Shown here: positions 44,480 to 53,679 of the stretch, piece after piece
Position numbering within the stretch: the stretch's first letter is position 1
Layout: the number at the start of each line of letters is the position of its first letter
NCBI RefSeq assembly: GCF_036884255.1
Contig: NZ_CP145605.1
Coordinates: 434,001-498,000, forward strand
DNA from: Paenibacillus tundrae
GTDB lineage: Bacteria; Bacillota; Bacilli; Paenibacillales; Paenibacillaceae
Length of the DNA: 64,000 nt
Direction: 5' to 3'
Program-made: the position numbers and the translations under genes
Notes under the pieces: generated by a model
What the model was told of the DNA's origin: nothing
Database searches by the model: none
What the model saw: only the letters and a program-made list of their open reading frames with translations

Positions 44480-45571
44480 ATGACAATGATGAAAAAAGGA
44501 TGGATGATGCTCGGTACAGCCCTACTTGCAGGGTCACTGCTCGGAGGTTGCGCGGAGAAGGATCTGGTTGGCCTGTCAGGAGATGAGATGATCGAGAAAG
44601 TTGTCCATGCAGAAACGAAACCCGCCTCATACTATGCCGAAGGTGTAATGAAAATGTGGTCGGATGACAAATTGAGTCACACGATGCACATAAAGGAATG
44701 GGTCGATGGAGAGACAGGACGTAAGCGCACAGAAACAGAGGAGAATGGCAATATCAGCTACGCGGTCAATGACGGAACGAACATTACCATTTACGAAAAA
44801 GAGACGGGCACGGCGTATTCAATGAACGTATCTGCCATGGGACAACAGCCTGAACAGACTCAAAAACAGATACTGGTGAATCAGCTGGAAAGGTTGCGGA
44901 ATTCCCATGATGTGGATATGATGGGACAGGAAGAGCTTCATGAACAGGAAGTCATTCACATTAAGCTGACGCCGAAGGAAGAGGGTACCTTATCCATTTC
45001 CTCCGAGTATTGGGTAGACCCTAAAACATGGATGATTGTTAAAGTCATCAGCACATATGGTGATGAAAAGTCAGAAATGGTCTATGATCCGATACAATAT
45101 GATCCGGAATTTTCTGAGGATACGTTCGTGATTGACATCCCCGAGGAAGTCGATGTGAAGGATCTGAACGATCTGACCCAGAGTTCGGAAGTGAGTCTGG
45201 AAGAAGCTGAGCAAGCTTTGGGACAACCCTTTTTGCAGGATCTGAACGGTGAGTTGGAGCTATCACGGATTGAGATGTATTCATCAAGCGGAGCGTTTGG
45301 CAGGAATGAAGTGACCTTGTATTACATTAACAACGACAAGGTTGAAGTGAGTCTAACGGTATTCAATGCGCCGGATGAAAATGTTGATAATACACTGCTG
45401 CCCGATGAATCCAAGGTGGAAATTCGAGGTACCGAGGGTTCGTATATGAAGAGCATACGAAACATATCATGGACTGAGAATGGATTGCGTTACTCCATTA
45501 TGGGTGAGAACGAAGAATGGACGATGGAGAGGCTTCAGGCTTGGGCGAAGGAACTGAAGCTTTCCAATTAG
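44480..45571 (+). CDS. LolA-like lipoprotein (YdcC/GerS-related fold)
   Basis: A 363-residue lipoprotein with lipobox LLGGCAEK at about residues 20-27, followed by a domain with the LolA-like curved beta-sheet pattern (PASYYAEGVMKMWSDDK, KLTPKEEGTLSISSEYWVDPKTWMIVKV). Related Bacillales proteins include the sporulation protein YdcC and GerS-like lipoproteins. It follows the kinase by 28 bases and is probably in the same operon; AGAGG is four bases before ATG 44480, and ATG 44486 is possible. Confidence 0.78.
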   Translation: MTMMKKGWMMLGTALLAGSLLGGCAEKDLVGLSGDEMIEKVVHAETKPASYYAEGVMKMWSDDKLSHTMHIKEWVDGETGRKRTETEENGNISYAVNDGTNITIYEKETGTAYSMNVSAMGQQPEQTQKQILVNQLERLRNSHDVDMMGQEELHEQEVIHIKLTPKEEGTLSISSEYWVDPKTWMIVKVISTYGDEKSEMVYDPIQYDPEFSEDTFVIDIPEEVDVKDLNDLTQSSEVSLEEAEQALGQPFLQDLNGELELSRIEMYSSSGAFGRNEVTLYYINNDKVEVSLTVFNAPDENVDNTLLPDESKVEIRGTEGSYMKSIRNISWTENGLRYSIMGENEEWTMERLQAWAKELKLSN

Positions 45572-45607
45572 ATTTAATTTGAATTGTAGGAGAGTGTGAG
45601 TCACGCA

Positions 45608-46102
45608 ATGGATAACACAGAGCTTAACAACAGAGAACTGCGGCGTCTCCACCCAAAAGTTAAACAAGCTACAGCCCTGACGGCCCTTATGGTCAATGGG
45701 CTGTTGACTCTTTTGGCCATTGGATATCTGATTGTCGCATGGGCTAGAGATTGGACGTTGTGGCCAGGCTGGGCTGCGCTCGGATTATTCACCTTGTCCT
45801 TCATGTGGTTTGGCTGGGCTCTGCCAGCTCTTCAATATCGTTATTTCAGTTTCCGAGTTGCTGAGGATGAGCTTGAAATTCATTCCGGCTGGCTGTGGAT
45901 CACCGATACGATTGTGCCTATGACACGTGTGCAGCAGGTAGAGCTGGAGAGCGGCCCGTTGCTGCGTAAATATGGATTAGCTAAGGTCAGTATCGTTACT
46001 GCTGCAGCGACACTTGTGATCGCTGGTCTGGAGCGTGAGGAAGCGGAGCAACTCAAACGAAATATCGGGCATTTAGCCAAGGTGGAAGATCGAGATGAAT
46101 GA
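45608..46102 (+). CDS. Bacterial PH-domain membrane protein (YdbS-like)
   Basis: A 164-residue protein with two N-terminal helices (about 24-75) and a bacterial pleckstrin-homology (bPH2/DUF304) domain (about 80-160; RYFSFRVAEDELEIHSGWLWITDTIVPMTRVQQVE). Such pairs with a YdbT-like partner localise to the membrane; some are linked to resistance to linear antimicrobials. The GTG at 45596 nearly touches the site; ATG 45608 is chosen with moderate confidence. Overlaps the next gene by eight bases. Confidence 0.85.
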   Translation: MDNTELNNRELRRLHPKVKQATALTALMVNGLLTLLAIGYLIVAWARDWTLWPGWAALGLFTLSFMWFGWALPALQYRYFSFRVAEDELEIHSGWLWITDTIVPMTRVQQVELESGPLLRKYGLAKVSIVTAAATLVIAGLEREEAEQLKRNIGHLAKVEDRDE

Positions 46103-47726
46103 ACTGAATGAAACAAGGCGTCTACACAAAAGTTATATTTTGTTTCCATTATTCAGTGTCCTGAAATCGTTACTGCCGTTCTTCATTCTAGTAGTACTCA
46201 AAGGACTTAATTGGAGCGCAATCCCTTGGTATCTCTACGCAGGAGGAATTGCAGTTGTATTGCTGCCCTCTCTTCTATATGGCTGGTTGAAATGGCGGAA
46301 ATTCAGCTATACCTTGCAAGAGGATCGCATCGTGCTACGGCGGGGGATGTTTGTAAGGGAAGAGAGATCTATCTATTTCAGCCGGATCCATGCTGTACAG
46401 ACACAACAGCCTCTAATTCAGCGCATCCTTCGAATCGCACAACTTAAGATTGAGACACCCGGTGGCAGTAAAGAGGCGGATGGTGTGTTACCGGCGCTAC
46501 GTGTTGATGAAGCGAAGCGAGTGGAGCGGTGGTTGTATCAGAAGCGGAGTGAGGCTGTGGTGAAAGAGCCTGCTGCGGTCACACCCGGACAACAGATGGA
46601 GACTTCTGGTACCGAGATAGGAATCCATGGTGAGTATGCCGGAATTAAAGGTGAGCATGGTACAGAACCCGGTCTAAGATCAGTTCATGAGACGGGTGCA
46701 GATTCTAGACCAAGCAGGGTGGAGGGCTTAGAAGTTCTAGAGCCTGTTGAAACGGAAGTGCCTGTGCAGCAGGAACAGCTGCTGCGATTGTCGGCCGGTA
46801 GACTGTTCGTGGGGGCATTAACAACCATGAATCTGCCGCTTCTTCTCGTTTTTGCCACAGGAACCTATTCTTTCGCAGATGATTTGTTACCAGATCATTT
46901 TTATCGACGTCTAGTGGAGGAAGCGGGGAGTTTGCCGGCCATATGGTGGCTAGGTCTTATTCCTCTCATGTTTTTACTCGCTTGGATTCTATCAGCGGTG
47001 TTATTTACAATTAAGTATGCTGGGTTCACGGTAGAACGCGAGGGTGGGAATATCTCCATTGTCTCGGGTCTGCTAGAACGCAAAAAGCATGTATTTTCAC
47101 CTACCAAGGTGCAGGCAGTAGCTATTCGAGAAGGACTGCTGCGTCAACCATTCGGGTATGCGGAGGTTGAGATTTATGTACTGACTTCCGAGAAGGAGAA
47201 AAAAATGATGCTTCACCCGCTGCTACCCATGCGTGAAGTGAACGAACTGCTTGCAAGCATCGTGCCACAATATGAATTACAAGCAGATATAGCGAAGCCG
47301 CCGTCACGGGCGCTATGGCTGTTTCTCCGTTGGAAACTGCTGATTGCCATGCTGGTTGGAATCGCAGGAACGATATATTTTGGCATGGTGGGTATGGGGT
47401 TATTCTTACTACTGCCTGTGTTCGGTTTGTGGGGATATGCACGCTACAGGGATGAAGGGCTGAACATATATGGGAAGCAATTGTTGATCCGCCATCGGCA
47501 GATCTCCCGTTTAACCGTGTTAATGCGCCGCCCCCATGTGGTTACAGTGAATGCTATAGCAACATCCCGTCAACGTGCTAGGTCATTACTAACCGTAGAG
47601 GCAACATTAATGGTAAACCGTGGCGGCTGGAAGGCGACCTTCTTGGATCAAGCTCATGCAATTGCCGTCCAGAATTGGATGTATCAAGCTGCTCAGTACG
47701 CTGTACGCAGTAAGCCTAAGCCGTGA
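46095..47726 (+). CDS. Multi-PH-domain membrane protein (YdbT-like)
   Basis: A 543-residue partner of the preceding protein with three bPH2 domains (about 65-145, 310-390 and 445-535), each with a preceding pair of helices. The blocks RRGMFVREERSIYFSRIHAVQTQQ, VSGLLERKKHVFSPTKVQAVAI and RHRQISRLTVLMRRPHVV are clear. An inserted polar linker of about 70 residues (GIHGEYAGIKGEHGTEPG) separates the first two domains, longer than usual. Function in the membrane is not established. Confidence 0.85.
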   Translation: MNELNETRRLHKSYILFPLFSVLKSLLPFFILVVLKGLNWSAIPWYLYAGGIAVVLLPSLLYGWLKWRKFSYTLQEDRIVLRRGMFVREERSIYFSRIHAVQTQQPLIQRILRIAQLKIETPGGSKEADGVLPALRVDEAKRVERWLYQKRSEAVVKEPAAVTPGQQMETSGTEIGIHGEYAGIKGEHGTEPGLRSVHETGADSRPSRVEGLEVLEPVETEVPVQQEQLLRLSAGRLFVGALTTMNLPLLLVFATGTYSFADDLLPDHFYRRLVEEAGSLPAIWWLGLIPLMFLLAWILSAVLFTIKYAGFTVEREGGNISIVSGLLERKKHVFSPTKVQAVAIREGLLRQPFGYAEVEIYVLTSEKEKKMMLHPLLPMREVNELLASIVPQYELQADIAKPPSRALWLFLRWKLLIAMLVGIAGTIYFGMVGMGLFLLLPVFGLWGYARYRDEGLNIYGKQLLIRHRQISRLTVLMRRPHVVTVNAIATSRQRARSLLTVEATLMVNRGGWKATFLDQAHAIAVQNWMYQAAQYAVRSKPKP

Positions 47727-47782
47727 CTAATCAACGAATAGGTACTTCTTCTTTCAATTAAAAGTCGAGGGGGAAACGACAG

Positions 47783-49057
47783 ATGGAGAACAGCCAGGAG
47801 CGGATAGAGCAGCCTGGTAACAAGCCTGGTGGTTGGAAGCATGCTGGACTGTTATTGGGTGGGGTTGGCATATCTAATCTGGGTGATTTCATATACATTG
47901 TGGCTATCAACCTGATGGTGTTGAACATGACGCAATCTCCAGCGGCTGTAGCGGGATTATGGATCATCTCGCCAATCGCCTCAGTATGCACCAAGTTCTG
48001 GTCAGGCAGTGTTATTGATCGCTACGATCAACGCCAGTTGATGATTGGTGCGGATATTGTGCGGGCATTGCTGGTAGCCACACTTCCCTTATTTTCAAGT
48101 CTGTGGATGATGTATGCTGTAATGTTTCTAATTAGTATGTCATCCTCGATATTTGTACCCTCTTCCCAGGTGTACATTACTCGGCTTGTACCGGCTGAGC
48201 GGCGCAAGCGATTTAATTCGATGCAGGCACTCATTAGCTCGGGAGCTTTTATTACGGGGCCTGCTGTAGCTGGTGTATTATTGTTCTATTTATCCCCCGC
48301 AGTAGCGATCTACGTGAATAGTGTTTCGTTTGCCGTGTCCGCTCTGATTCTTATGCTGTTACCGAAACTGGGTATAGGTGAGCAGAGTGGTGGGAAGTCG
48401 AGATTGTCACCACGGATCATCGCTCAGGACTGGCAAGCTGTGCTGAGGTTTAGTCGCAAGAGCGGTTACGTTGTCGGGATATACGTCATATTTCAGATTG
48501 TTCTCGTCATTGGTATGTCGCTGGATGCACAGGAAGTTGTGTTTATTCGTCAGGTGATGAACTTGTCTGAATCTCAATATGGGGCATTGATGAGTGTTAC
48601 CGGCATCGGTTATCTAGTCGGTTCGTTGCTTGTCACCCTGCTCGCCAAACATATTCCGATCCGTCATATGATGGGGATTGGCGTGCTTATGGTCTCGCTT
48701 GGTTATTTCCTATTTGCACGCTCGTTTTCCTTCGAGCTGGCAGCGTTCGCCTTTATCCTGCTTGGATTGTGTTCGGCACTTGCCAACACAGGTCTGGTCA
48801 CCTTTTACCAAAATAATGTTCCAGTAGATCTCATGGGCAGGATGAGCAGTGTCATTGGACTGATGCTGAGCGCGCTTCAGGTAGCTTCTATTTTGATTGC
48901 AGGGGTAGTGGCAGAGTATCTATCTCTTCGTCTGGTGTATACGGTTGTCTCGGCAGCGATGATGTTAGTGGCACTTATTTTATGGATTACTAGTTTGCTT
49001 CCTTCAAGAAGTTCATATTATCAAGAGGCTGTGACAAAGAGTGCGACAATGAAGTAG
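47783..49057 (+). CDS. MFS_3 / EntS-like major facilitator transporter
   Basis: A 424-residue, about 12-helix transporter of the MFS_3 group that includes enterobactin and macrolide exporters. Blocks include NLGDFIYIVAINLMV, SGSVIDRYDQRQLMIGADIVRALL (the loop 2-3 motif D-R) and a hinge near residue 200. GGGGG precedes ATG 47783. Substrate unknown, probably export of a drug or metabolite. Confidence 0.88.
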   Translation: MENSQERIEQPGNKPGGWKHAGLLLGGVGISNLGDFIYIVAINLMVLNMTQSPAAVAGLWIISPIASVCTKFWSGSVIDRYDQRQLMIGADIVRALLVATLPLFSSLWMMYAVMFLISMSSSIFVPSSQVYITRLVPAERRKRFNSMQALISSGAFITGPAVAGVLLFYLSPAVAIYVNSVSFAVSALILMLLPKLGIGEQSGGKSRLSPRIIAQDWQAVLRFSRKSGYVVGIYVIFQIVLVIGMSLDAQEVVFIRQVMNLSESQYGALMSVTGIGYLVGSLLVTLLAKHIPIRHMMGIGVLMVSLGYFLFARSFSFELAAFAFILLGLCSALANTGLVTFYQNNVPVDLMGRMSSVIGLMLSALQVASILIAGVVAEYLSLRLVYTVVSAAMMLVALILWITSLLPSRSSYYQEAVTKSATMK

Positions 49058-49103
49058 GTTAGACTGAAGTTGAAGAACGAACGGCATAAGTGAGATAGCT
49101 CGA

Positions 49104-49136
49104 CAAGAAAGAAAGAAAGTAAGTAAGTAAGTAAGT
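49104..49136 (+). repeat. Tetranucleotide repeat tract (AAAG/TAAG)
   Basis: About three AAAG units followed by four TAAG units, 47 bases after the MFS gene stop. It is a slippage-prone microsatellite in non-coding DNA. The remaining bases to 49427 (290 bases) contain no gene; a TTGACA-like sequence near 49334 with a 17-19 base spacer to TAAGAT may be the riboswitch promoter. Confidence 0.85.
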
Positions 49137-49427
49137 TGGAGCAGGGGTGTGTCGTATGGGGCGATTCAGAGAGAAGTTTGCCTGAATACCCGAACCTTAG
49201 GACACACCTGAACATACATAGAATTAACAACAGAGATGTAGATAAATGAGTAAGTTGAATACAACGATGTGACAAAAGTTCACAGTAGTTAACGCTTACA
49301 TGTGGTGGAGAGACAACAAATCGTTAAGTTTATTGACATGAAACTTGCGGTCGATTACTCTTAATGAGTAAGATTATGTTTTCGTCGGATGACTAAATGT
49401 TTTATGATTTTAATACAGCGAATGATA

Positions 49428-49695
49428 ACGAGCGGGAGAGACCTGTGCGAGCTGAGTAAGATGGCCTGCGATCAGGCACCGAAGGAGCAAGCTGCCTGCG
49501 CACCCGGCGCGGCGGTTAATCTCTCAGGTAAATGTACCATCGTTGGACGCAACTCTGGAGAGTGCGCATGATGCGCCACCCAAGGGGTATATGATTAAAC
49601 AGCCTGGTACAGTATGTGTAAGAACAAGGCATGCACTGTATCGACTGAACGCTGTTGATCATGAAACTCTCAGGTATCGAGGACAGAGAGAGGGC
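49428..49695 (+). ncRNA. Tandem glycine riboswitch
   Basis: Two consecutive aptamer-like blocks. The first has GCGGGAGAGACC, ACCGAAGGAGCAAGC and ATCTCTCAGGTAAATGTACC with a GGACGCAACTCTGGAGAG close. The second has CTCTGGAGAG, CACCCAAGGGG and AACTCTCAGGTATCGAGGACAGAG. These are the consensus pieces of the glycine riboswitch. A terminator follows, and the gene controlled is L-serine dehydratase. Confidence 0.9.
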
Positions 49696-49720
49696 TTAAG
49701 GCCTTCTTCTGTCCTTTTTT
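49679..49720 (+). terminator. Terminator of the glycine riboswitch
   Basis: AGGACAGA...GGGC-TTAA-GGCC...TCTGTCCT, followed by TTTTT. The 5' arm overlaps the end of the second aptamer, which allows glycine binding to prevent hairpin formation, making it an ON switch. Confidence 0.88.
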
Positions 49721-49800
49721 GATGTCATCATTCAGTAATAATGGAACATTATGGTTGAGTATCTGGATGGACATGACGAATACAAATGGAGGGTTTTTGG

Positions 49801-50490
49801 ATGCGTTTTAAAGATGTTTTCTCAATTATTGGTCCGTCGATGACAGGACCTTCAAGTTCACATACGGCTGGAGCGGCGAGGCTCGGCAGAATAGCTCGTC
49901 AGTGGTTGGGTTGCACGCCAGAGCGCGCCCGGCTGACATTATACGGATCGTTTGCCGATACGTATCAAGGACATGGTACAGATCTTGCTCTCATTGGTGG
50001 ATTGCTTGATTATGCGACAGACGATCCGCGAATACCAGATGCTGAAGAGTATGCAGAACAGGCGGGTATAGAGGTTGAGTTTTTCACAAGTGGCCTGCCT
50101 GCGCCCCATCCCAATACGGTCAAAATTGAGCTGTGGCACGGTGACCGTGAATGTTCATTGATCGGTGCGTCCATTGGCGGCGGCAGTGTATCGGTGCACG
50201 CGTTGAATGATTTTCGCGTCCAGATCAGCGGGGAGTTCCCAACATTGGTGTTGCGTCATGCTGACAAAGCAGGAGTGCTCGCATCTGTCACGTCTACGAT
50301 TAGCTCCTCAGGCGTGAATATCGGCTATATGCAGGTAGACCGGAAAGCTCGGGATGGTGAAGCCTTGACTGCAATGGAGATGGATGGGGCACCAGACCCG
50401 GATATGTTAAGCCGTTTGAAGTTGCTGGATCATGTGCTGGATATTCGTGTAATAGATTTGAAGAAGGGAGTGAGTCCAGATGCGATTTAA
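49801..50490 (+). CDS. sdaAB: L-serine dehydratase, iron-sulfur type, beta subunit
   Basis: A 229-residue beta subunit. FSIIGPSMTGPSSSHTAGAARLGRIAR is the family N-terminus, and a C-terminal ACT domain (about 150-222) likely senses serine. With SdaAA it deaminates L-serine to pyruvate and ammonia. ATG 49801 lies after GGAGGG; ATG 49786 lacks a site. Controlled by a glycine riboswitch; overlaps sdaAA by 11 bases. Confidence 0.95.
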   Translation: MRFKDVFSIIGPSMTGPSSSHTAGAARLGRIARQWLGCTPERARLTLYGSFADTYQGHGTDLALIGGLLDYATDDPRIPDAEEYAEQAGIEVEFFTSGLPAPHPNTVKIELWHGDRECSLIGASIGGGSVSVHALNDFRVQISGEFPTLVLRHADKAGVLASVTSTISSSGVNIGYMQVDRKARDGEALTAMEMDGAPDPDMLSRLKLLDHVLDIRVIDLKKGVSPDAI

Positions 50491-51418
50491 GCATTTGCAT
50501 GAACTGAATGCGATCTGCACGGCTGAATCCAAGACCATTGCTCAGTTGATGATTGAAGAACAAGTCCAAGAGACGAATACACCGGAAGCAGATGTTGTGC
50601 AGCAGATGTCGGAATATTATCAGGTGATGAAGGAAGCGGTTCATAAAGGGCTGAATGAAGATACGGTGTCCCGTAGTGGTCTGACTGGTGGAGACGGCAA
50701 GAGGATGGCGGAATACATTCGTAAAGGAGAGACTTGCTCAGGTGATGCTTCGGCACTTGCGATGGCGTATGCCCTGTGTGTCTCTGAAGTTAATGCATCC
50801 ATGGGGCGAATTGTTGCTACCCCTACAGCGGGTTCGTGCGGCATTATTCCAGGTGTGTTCATCAGTTCCCAAGAGCGTTTTGGCTGGAGTGACGAGCACC
50901 TGGTCAACGGACTGTTCTGTGCTGGAGCGATCGGTTATGTAATTGCGAACAATTCGTTTATCTCCGGTGCTGAGGGTGGCTGTCAGGCTGAAGTGGGCTC
51001 TGCGATTGGTATGGCAGCGGGTGCTATGGTGGAGCTACGTGGAGGCACGCCAGAGCAGGTCGTTCATGCGGTTGGTTTGGCGTTAAAAAATACACTCGGT
51101 CTCATCTGCGATCCAGTCGCAGGTCTCGTCGAAATTCCTTGCATCGTCCGTAACGGACTAGGAGCCGTAACCGCTCTAGCGGCTGCTGATATGGCGCTTG
51201 CCGGAGTACGTAGCGCCATTCCGTCAGATGAAGTCATTGATGTCATGCTTGAAGTAGGTAGTGCTATGCCAAGCAGGCACCGGGAGACAGCTCAGGGGGG
51301 ACTGGCTCAGACCCCGACAGGTCGGAAAATGATGGAGAAGCTTGCTAAACCGAAGGCAAAACGTGCACCGGAACCAGAGTTAGAAACAGACGGGGCAGCG
51401 GATTCTGCTTCAGAATAA
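50480..51418 (+). CDS. sdaAA: L-serine dehydratase, iron-sulfur type, alpha subunit
   Basis: A 312-residue catalytic subunit with cluster Cys in SGDASALAMAYALCVSEVNASMG / AGSCGIIPGVFIS, then FCAGAIG and LICDPVAGLVEIPCIVRN. The [4Fe-4S] cluster is oxygen-sensitive. A polar tail of about 25 residues (KAKRAPEPELETDGAADS) is unusual. Translationally coupled to sdaAB by overlap. Confidence 0.95.
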   Translation: MRFKHLHELNAICTAESKTIAQLMIEEQVQETNTPEADVVQQMSEYYQVMKEAVHKGLNEDTVSRSGLTGGDGKRMAEYIRKGETCSGDASALAMAYALCVSEVNASMGRIVATPTAGSCGIIPGVFISSQERFGWSDEHLVNGLFCAGAIGYVIANNSFISGAEGGCQAEVGSAIGMAAGAMVELRGGTPEQVVHAVGLALKNTLGLICDPVAGLVEIPCIVRNGLGAVTALAAADMALAGVRSAIPSDEVIDVMLEVGSAMPSRHRETAQGGLAQTPTGRKMMEKLAKPKAKRAPEPELETDGAADSASE

Positions 51419-51424
51419 CATAGG

Positions 51425-51467
51425 AAGAGGCGCCTAGCAGCGTAGTAACCTTCTGCTGGCGCCTCTT
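51425..51467 (+). terminator. Terminator after sdaAA
   Basis: AAGAGGCGCC-T-AGCAG pairs with CTGCT-GGCGCCTCTT around a 12-base loop and ends in TTT. Confidence 0.85.
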
Positions 51468-51616
51468 TGGCGTACATGGGTTCGAAACGAAAAGCTGGCA
51501 TAAGGGTAGTGTTGTACTGTGTCTAATTCGTACCGTGTGCCAATTGTAGCATCCGCCCCGTGCCGAGTGCTGACATCATGCAAGGCTTCTGGATGAAGCT
51601 TCGCCCGAACTCCATA

Positions 51617-53371
51617 TTATTCCAGAGCCAGGCTTAACACCGCATATCCGTAGGCAGGAAGCTCGATCGCAAGTATGCCATCCTCTAACGCGATCCGGTG
51701 CTTCTCGCCAAACAGCTCATTCCAATCATCTGTTTCCGTCTCTAGCTCAACGATGGCAGTTTCTTCTGACCGATTGAACAAGATTAGAATGCGTTCTTCT
51801 TCATTCTGACGTTCCATGACAAGCTGGCTACCGCCTTCGCGTGCTTGTAGGAATCGAATGGTACCGTCTGCGCGTAGAGCGGGATGAGCGTGACGGAGTG
51901 CAATAAGTCTTTGATAAAAGTCGAACAGTTCGCGGTCTTGCTTCGTCTCGTCCCATTCCATACATTTGCGACAACCAGGGTCATGATCACCGTCTAGTCC
52001 AATCTCGTCTCCGTAATAGATACATGGCGCACCCATAAAACTGAATTGGAATAACGCAGCCAACTTCATCTTCCGTTGATCCCCTTCACAGAGAGTGAGC
52101 AAGCGGGGCGTGTCATGACTGTCTAACAAATTAAAAGCGACCTCGCTCGCCTGATGAGGATAGCGGGATAGTTGACGACCTATGGAATTGGCAAATTGCT
52201 CAGCATGCATTGTATTTTTGACAAAGAAATGATTGACCGCTTCGGTAAACGGATAATTCATCGATGCATCGAACTGATCGCCCTGCAGCCAAGCAGACGA
52301 TTCGTTCCACACTTCGCCAAGGATATAGGCTTCCGGATTGGCAGCCTTCACGACCCGGCGGAAATCTCGCCAGAAGGCATCGTCTACTTCATCAGCGACA
52401 TCGAGCCGCCAGCCATCGGTGCCTACCTCTTTGATCCAATACTCGGCAACCTCCAGCAAATAGGCTTTCACCTCGGGATTCTCTGTATTTAGCTTTGGCA
52501 TATGGGCTTCGAAGCCAAAGGTCTCATACGTCGGAATGCCATCCTTCACATCCAGCGGAAACTCATGGACGTGGAACCAGTCCTTATACTTGGATTCTGC
52601 TCCGTTCTGCTGTACATCGACGAATGGTGCAAATGTCTTCCCAGCATGGTTGAACACCGCGTCTAGAATGACACGAATCTCACGATCATGGCACAGCTGC
52701 ACAAGCCGTTTAATGGTCTCTGCATCTCCAAAGTGCCGGTCTACCCGCATATAATCTTCGGTATCGTATTTATGATTGGTTGTCGCTTCAAAGATCGGTG
52801 TGAAATAAATCGCATTAATGCCAAGTTCGCTGAGATAATCGAGATGGTCAATGACGCCCTGTAGATCACCGCCGAAGAAATTAAATGGTGTCGGCTCACC
52901 GCCCCAAGGCTCCACCTTCTCTGGATTAAGTTCAGCATTGCCATTCGCGAAGCGTTCGGGGAAGATCTGATAAAAGACGGCATCTTTCACCCAAGCAGGT
53001 GGCGTAAATACAGCACCTTCATGAATGTAGGGGAACTGAAACATTCGCCCCGGCTCATCCGGCTCTTCCTCTTGGAAGTCGGTTTCGGTCATCCAGATTT
53101 GTTCCGTTCCACTTTTGAGGAGGAAAGCATATTTCAGACGGTGATAAGGAGGGCGTACTTGCCCTTCGTAATAATCAAACATCGAATCCGACGTATACTT
53201 TGTTAGAGGAATTAATTCTTTCGTTTGTTCCCATGCGTATTTGTCCCCAGTCAAGGCGTGTGCCTCGGTGAGATCATTCTTTTTGGCGCGTAGACGCAAG
53301 CGAACAGTATCCTTGTCATAGGCGTAGGCCCAATTGCGTTTCGGTTGATGATAGATGGCTTCCAGCAGCAT
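51617..53371 (-). CDS. GH13 alpha-glycosidase, cyclomaltodextrinase/neopullulanase-like
   Basis: A 584-residue intracellular glycoside hydrolase of family 13, subfamily 20. N-domain 1-120 (MLLEAIYHQPKRNWAYAYDKDTVRLR) dimerises; the barrel holds the nucleophile in GWRLDVADEVD (about D330), the acid/base in LGEVWNES (about E360), and the transition-state Asp in LLDSHDTPR (about D425). No signal peptide. Degrades cyclodextrins, maltooligosaccharides or pullulan fragments. GGAGG precedes ATG 53371. Confidence 0.92.
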   Translation of the reverse strand: MLLEAIYHQPKRNWAYAYDKDTVRLRLRAKKNDLTEAHALTGDKYAWEQTKELIPLTKYTSDSMFDYYEGQVRPPYHRLKYAFLLKSGTEQIWMTETDFQEEEPDEPGRMFQFPYIHEGAVFTPPAWVKDAVFYQIFPERFANGNAELNPEKVEPWGGEPTPFNFFGGDLQGVIDHLDYLSELGINAIYFTPIFEATTNHKYDTEDYMRVDRHFGDAETIKRLVQLCHDREIRVILDAVFNHAGKTFAPFVDVQQNGAESKYKDWFHVHEFPLDVKDGIPTYETFGFEAHMPKLNTENPEVKAYLLEVAEYWIKEVGTDGWRLDVADEVDDAFWRDFRRVVKAANPEAYILGEVWNESSAWLQGDQFDASMNYPFTEAVNHFFVKNTMHAEQFANSIGRQLSRYPHQASEVAFNLLDSHDTPRLLTLCEGDQRKMKLAALFQFSFMGAPCIYYGDEIGLDGDHDPGCRKCMEWDETKQDRELFDFYQRLIALRHAHPALRADGTIRFLQAREGGSQLVMERQNEEERILILFNRSEETAIVELETETDDWNELFGEKHRIALEDGILAIELPAYGYAVLSLALE

Positions 53372-53679
53372 AGTAAGTATCCTCCCGTCGTAACACACAG
53401 CGTATGTTGGCATGTTGGATCGTAATCCCTCGAATGTGGTCGACTACTCTAAATGATGCAGAGCACCCCGTGCTTATGTAACATTTCCCAGATGAGTGAT
53501 TAGGTTATAATGGAATGTAGAGGGGGCGCAGTACCCCGATGTCATGCATTTGTATTGATTGAATACAACAAGCTTGCCCTAATCGTGCAGGTTCAAAAAG
53601 CAGGCATGTTGAACATTCTTTAATATGCTTCAAATATATATTTAACCCAAAGGGTAAAGAAGGGAAACGAATCGAGCGT

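Noticed and set aside
53550..53568. TTGTATT-gattg-AATACAA dyad upstream of the second response regulator
   Set aside because: It is perfect but short and A/T rich, about 110 bases from the gene, and I cannot link it to a regulator; could be chance.
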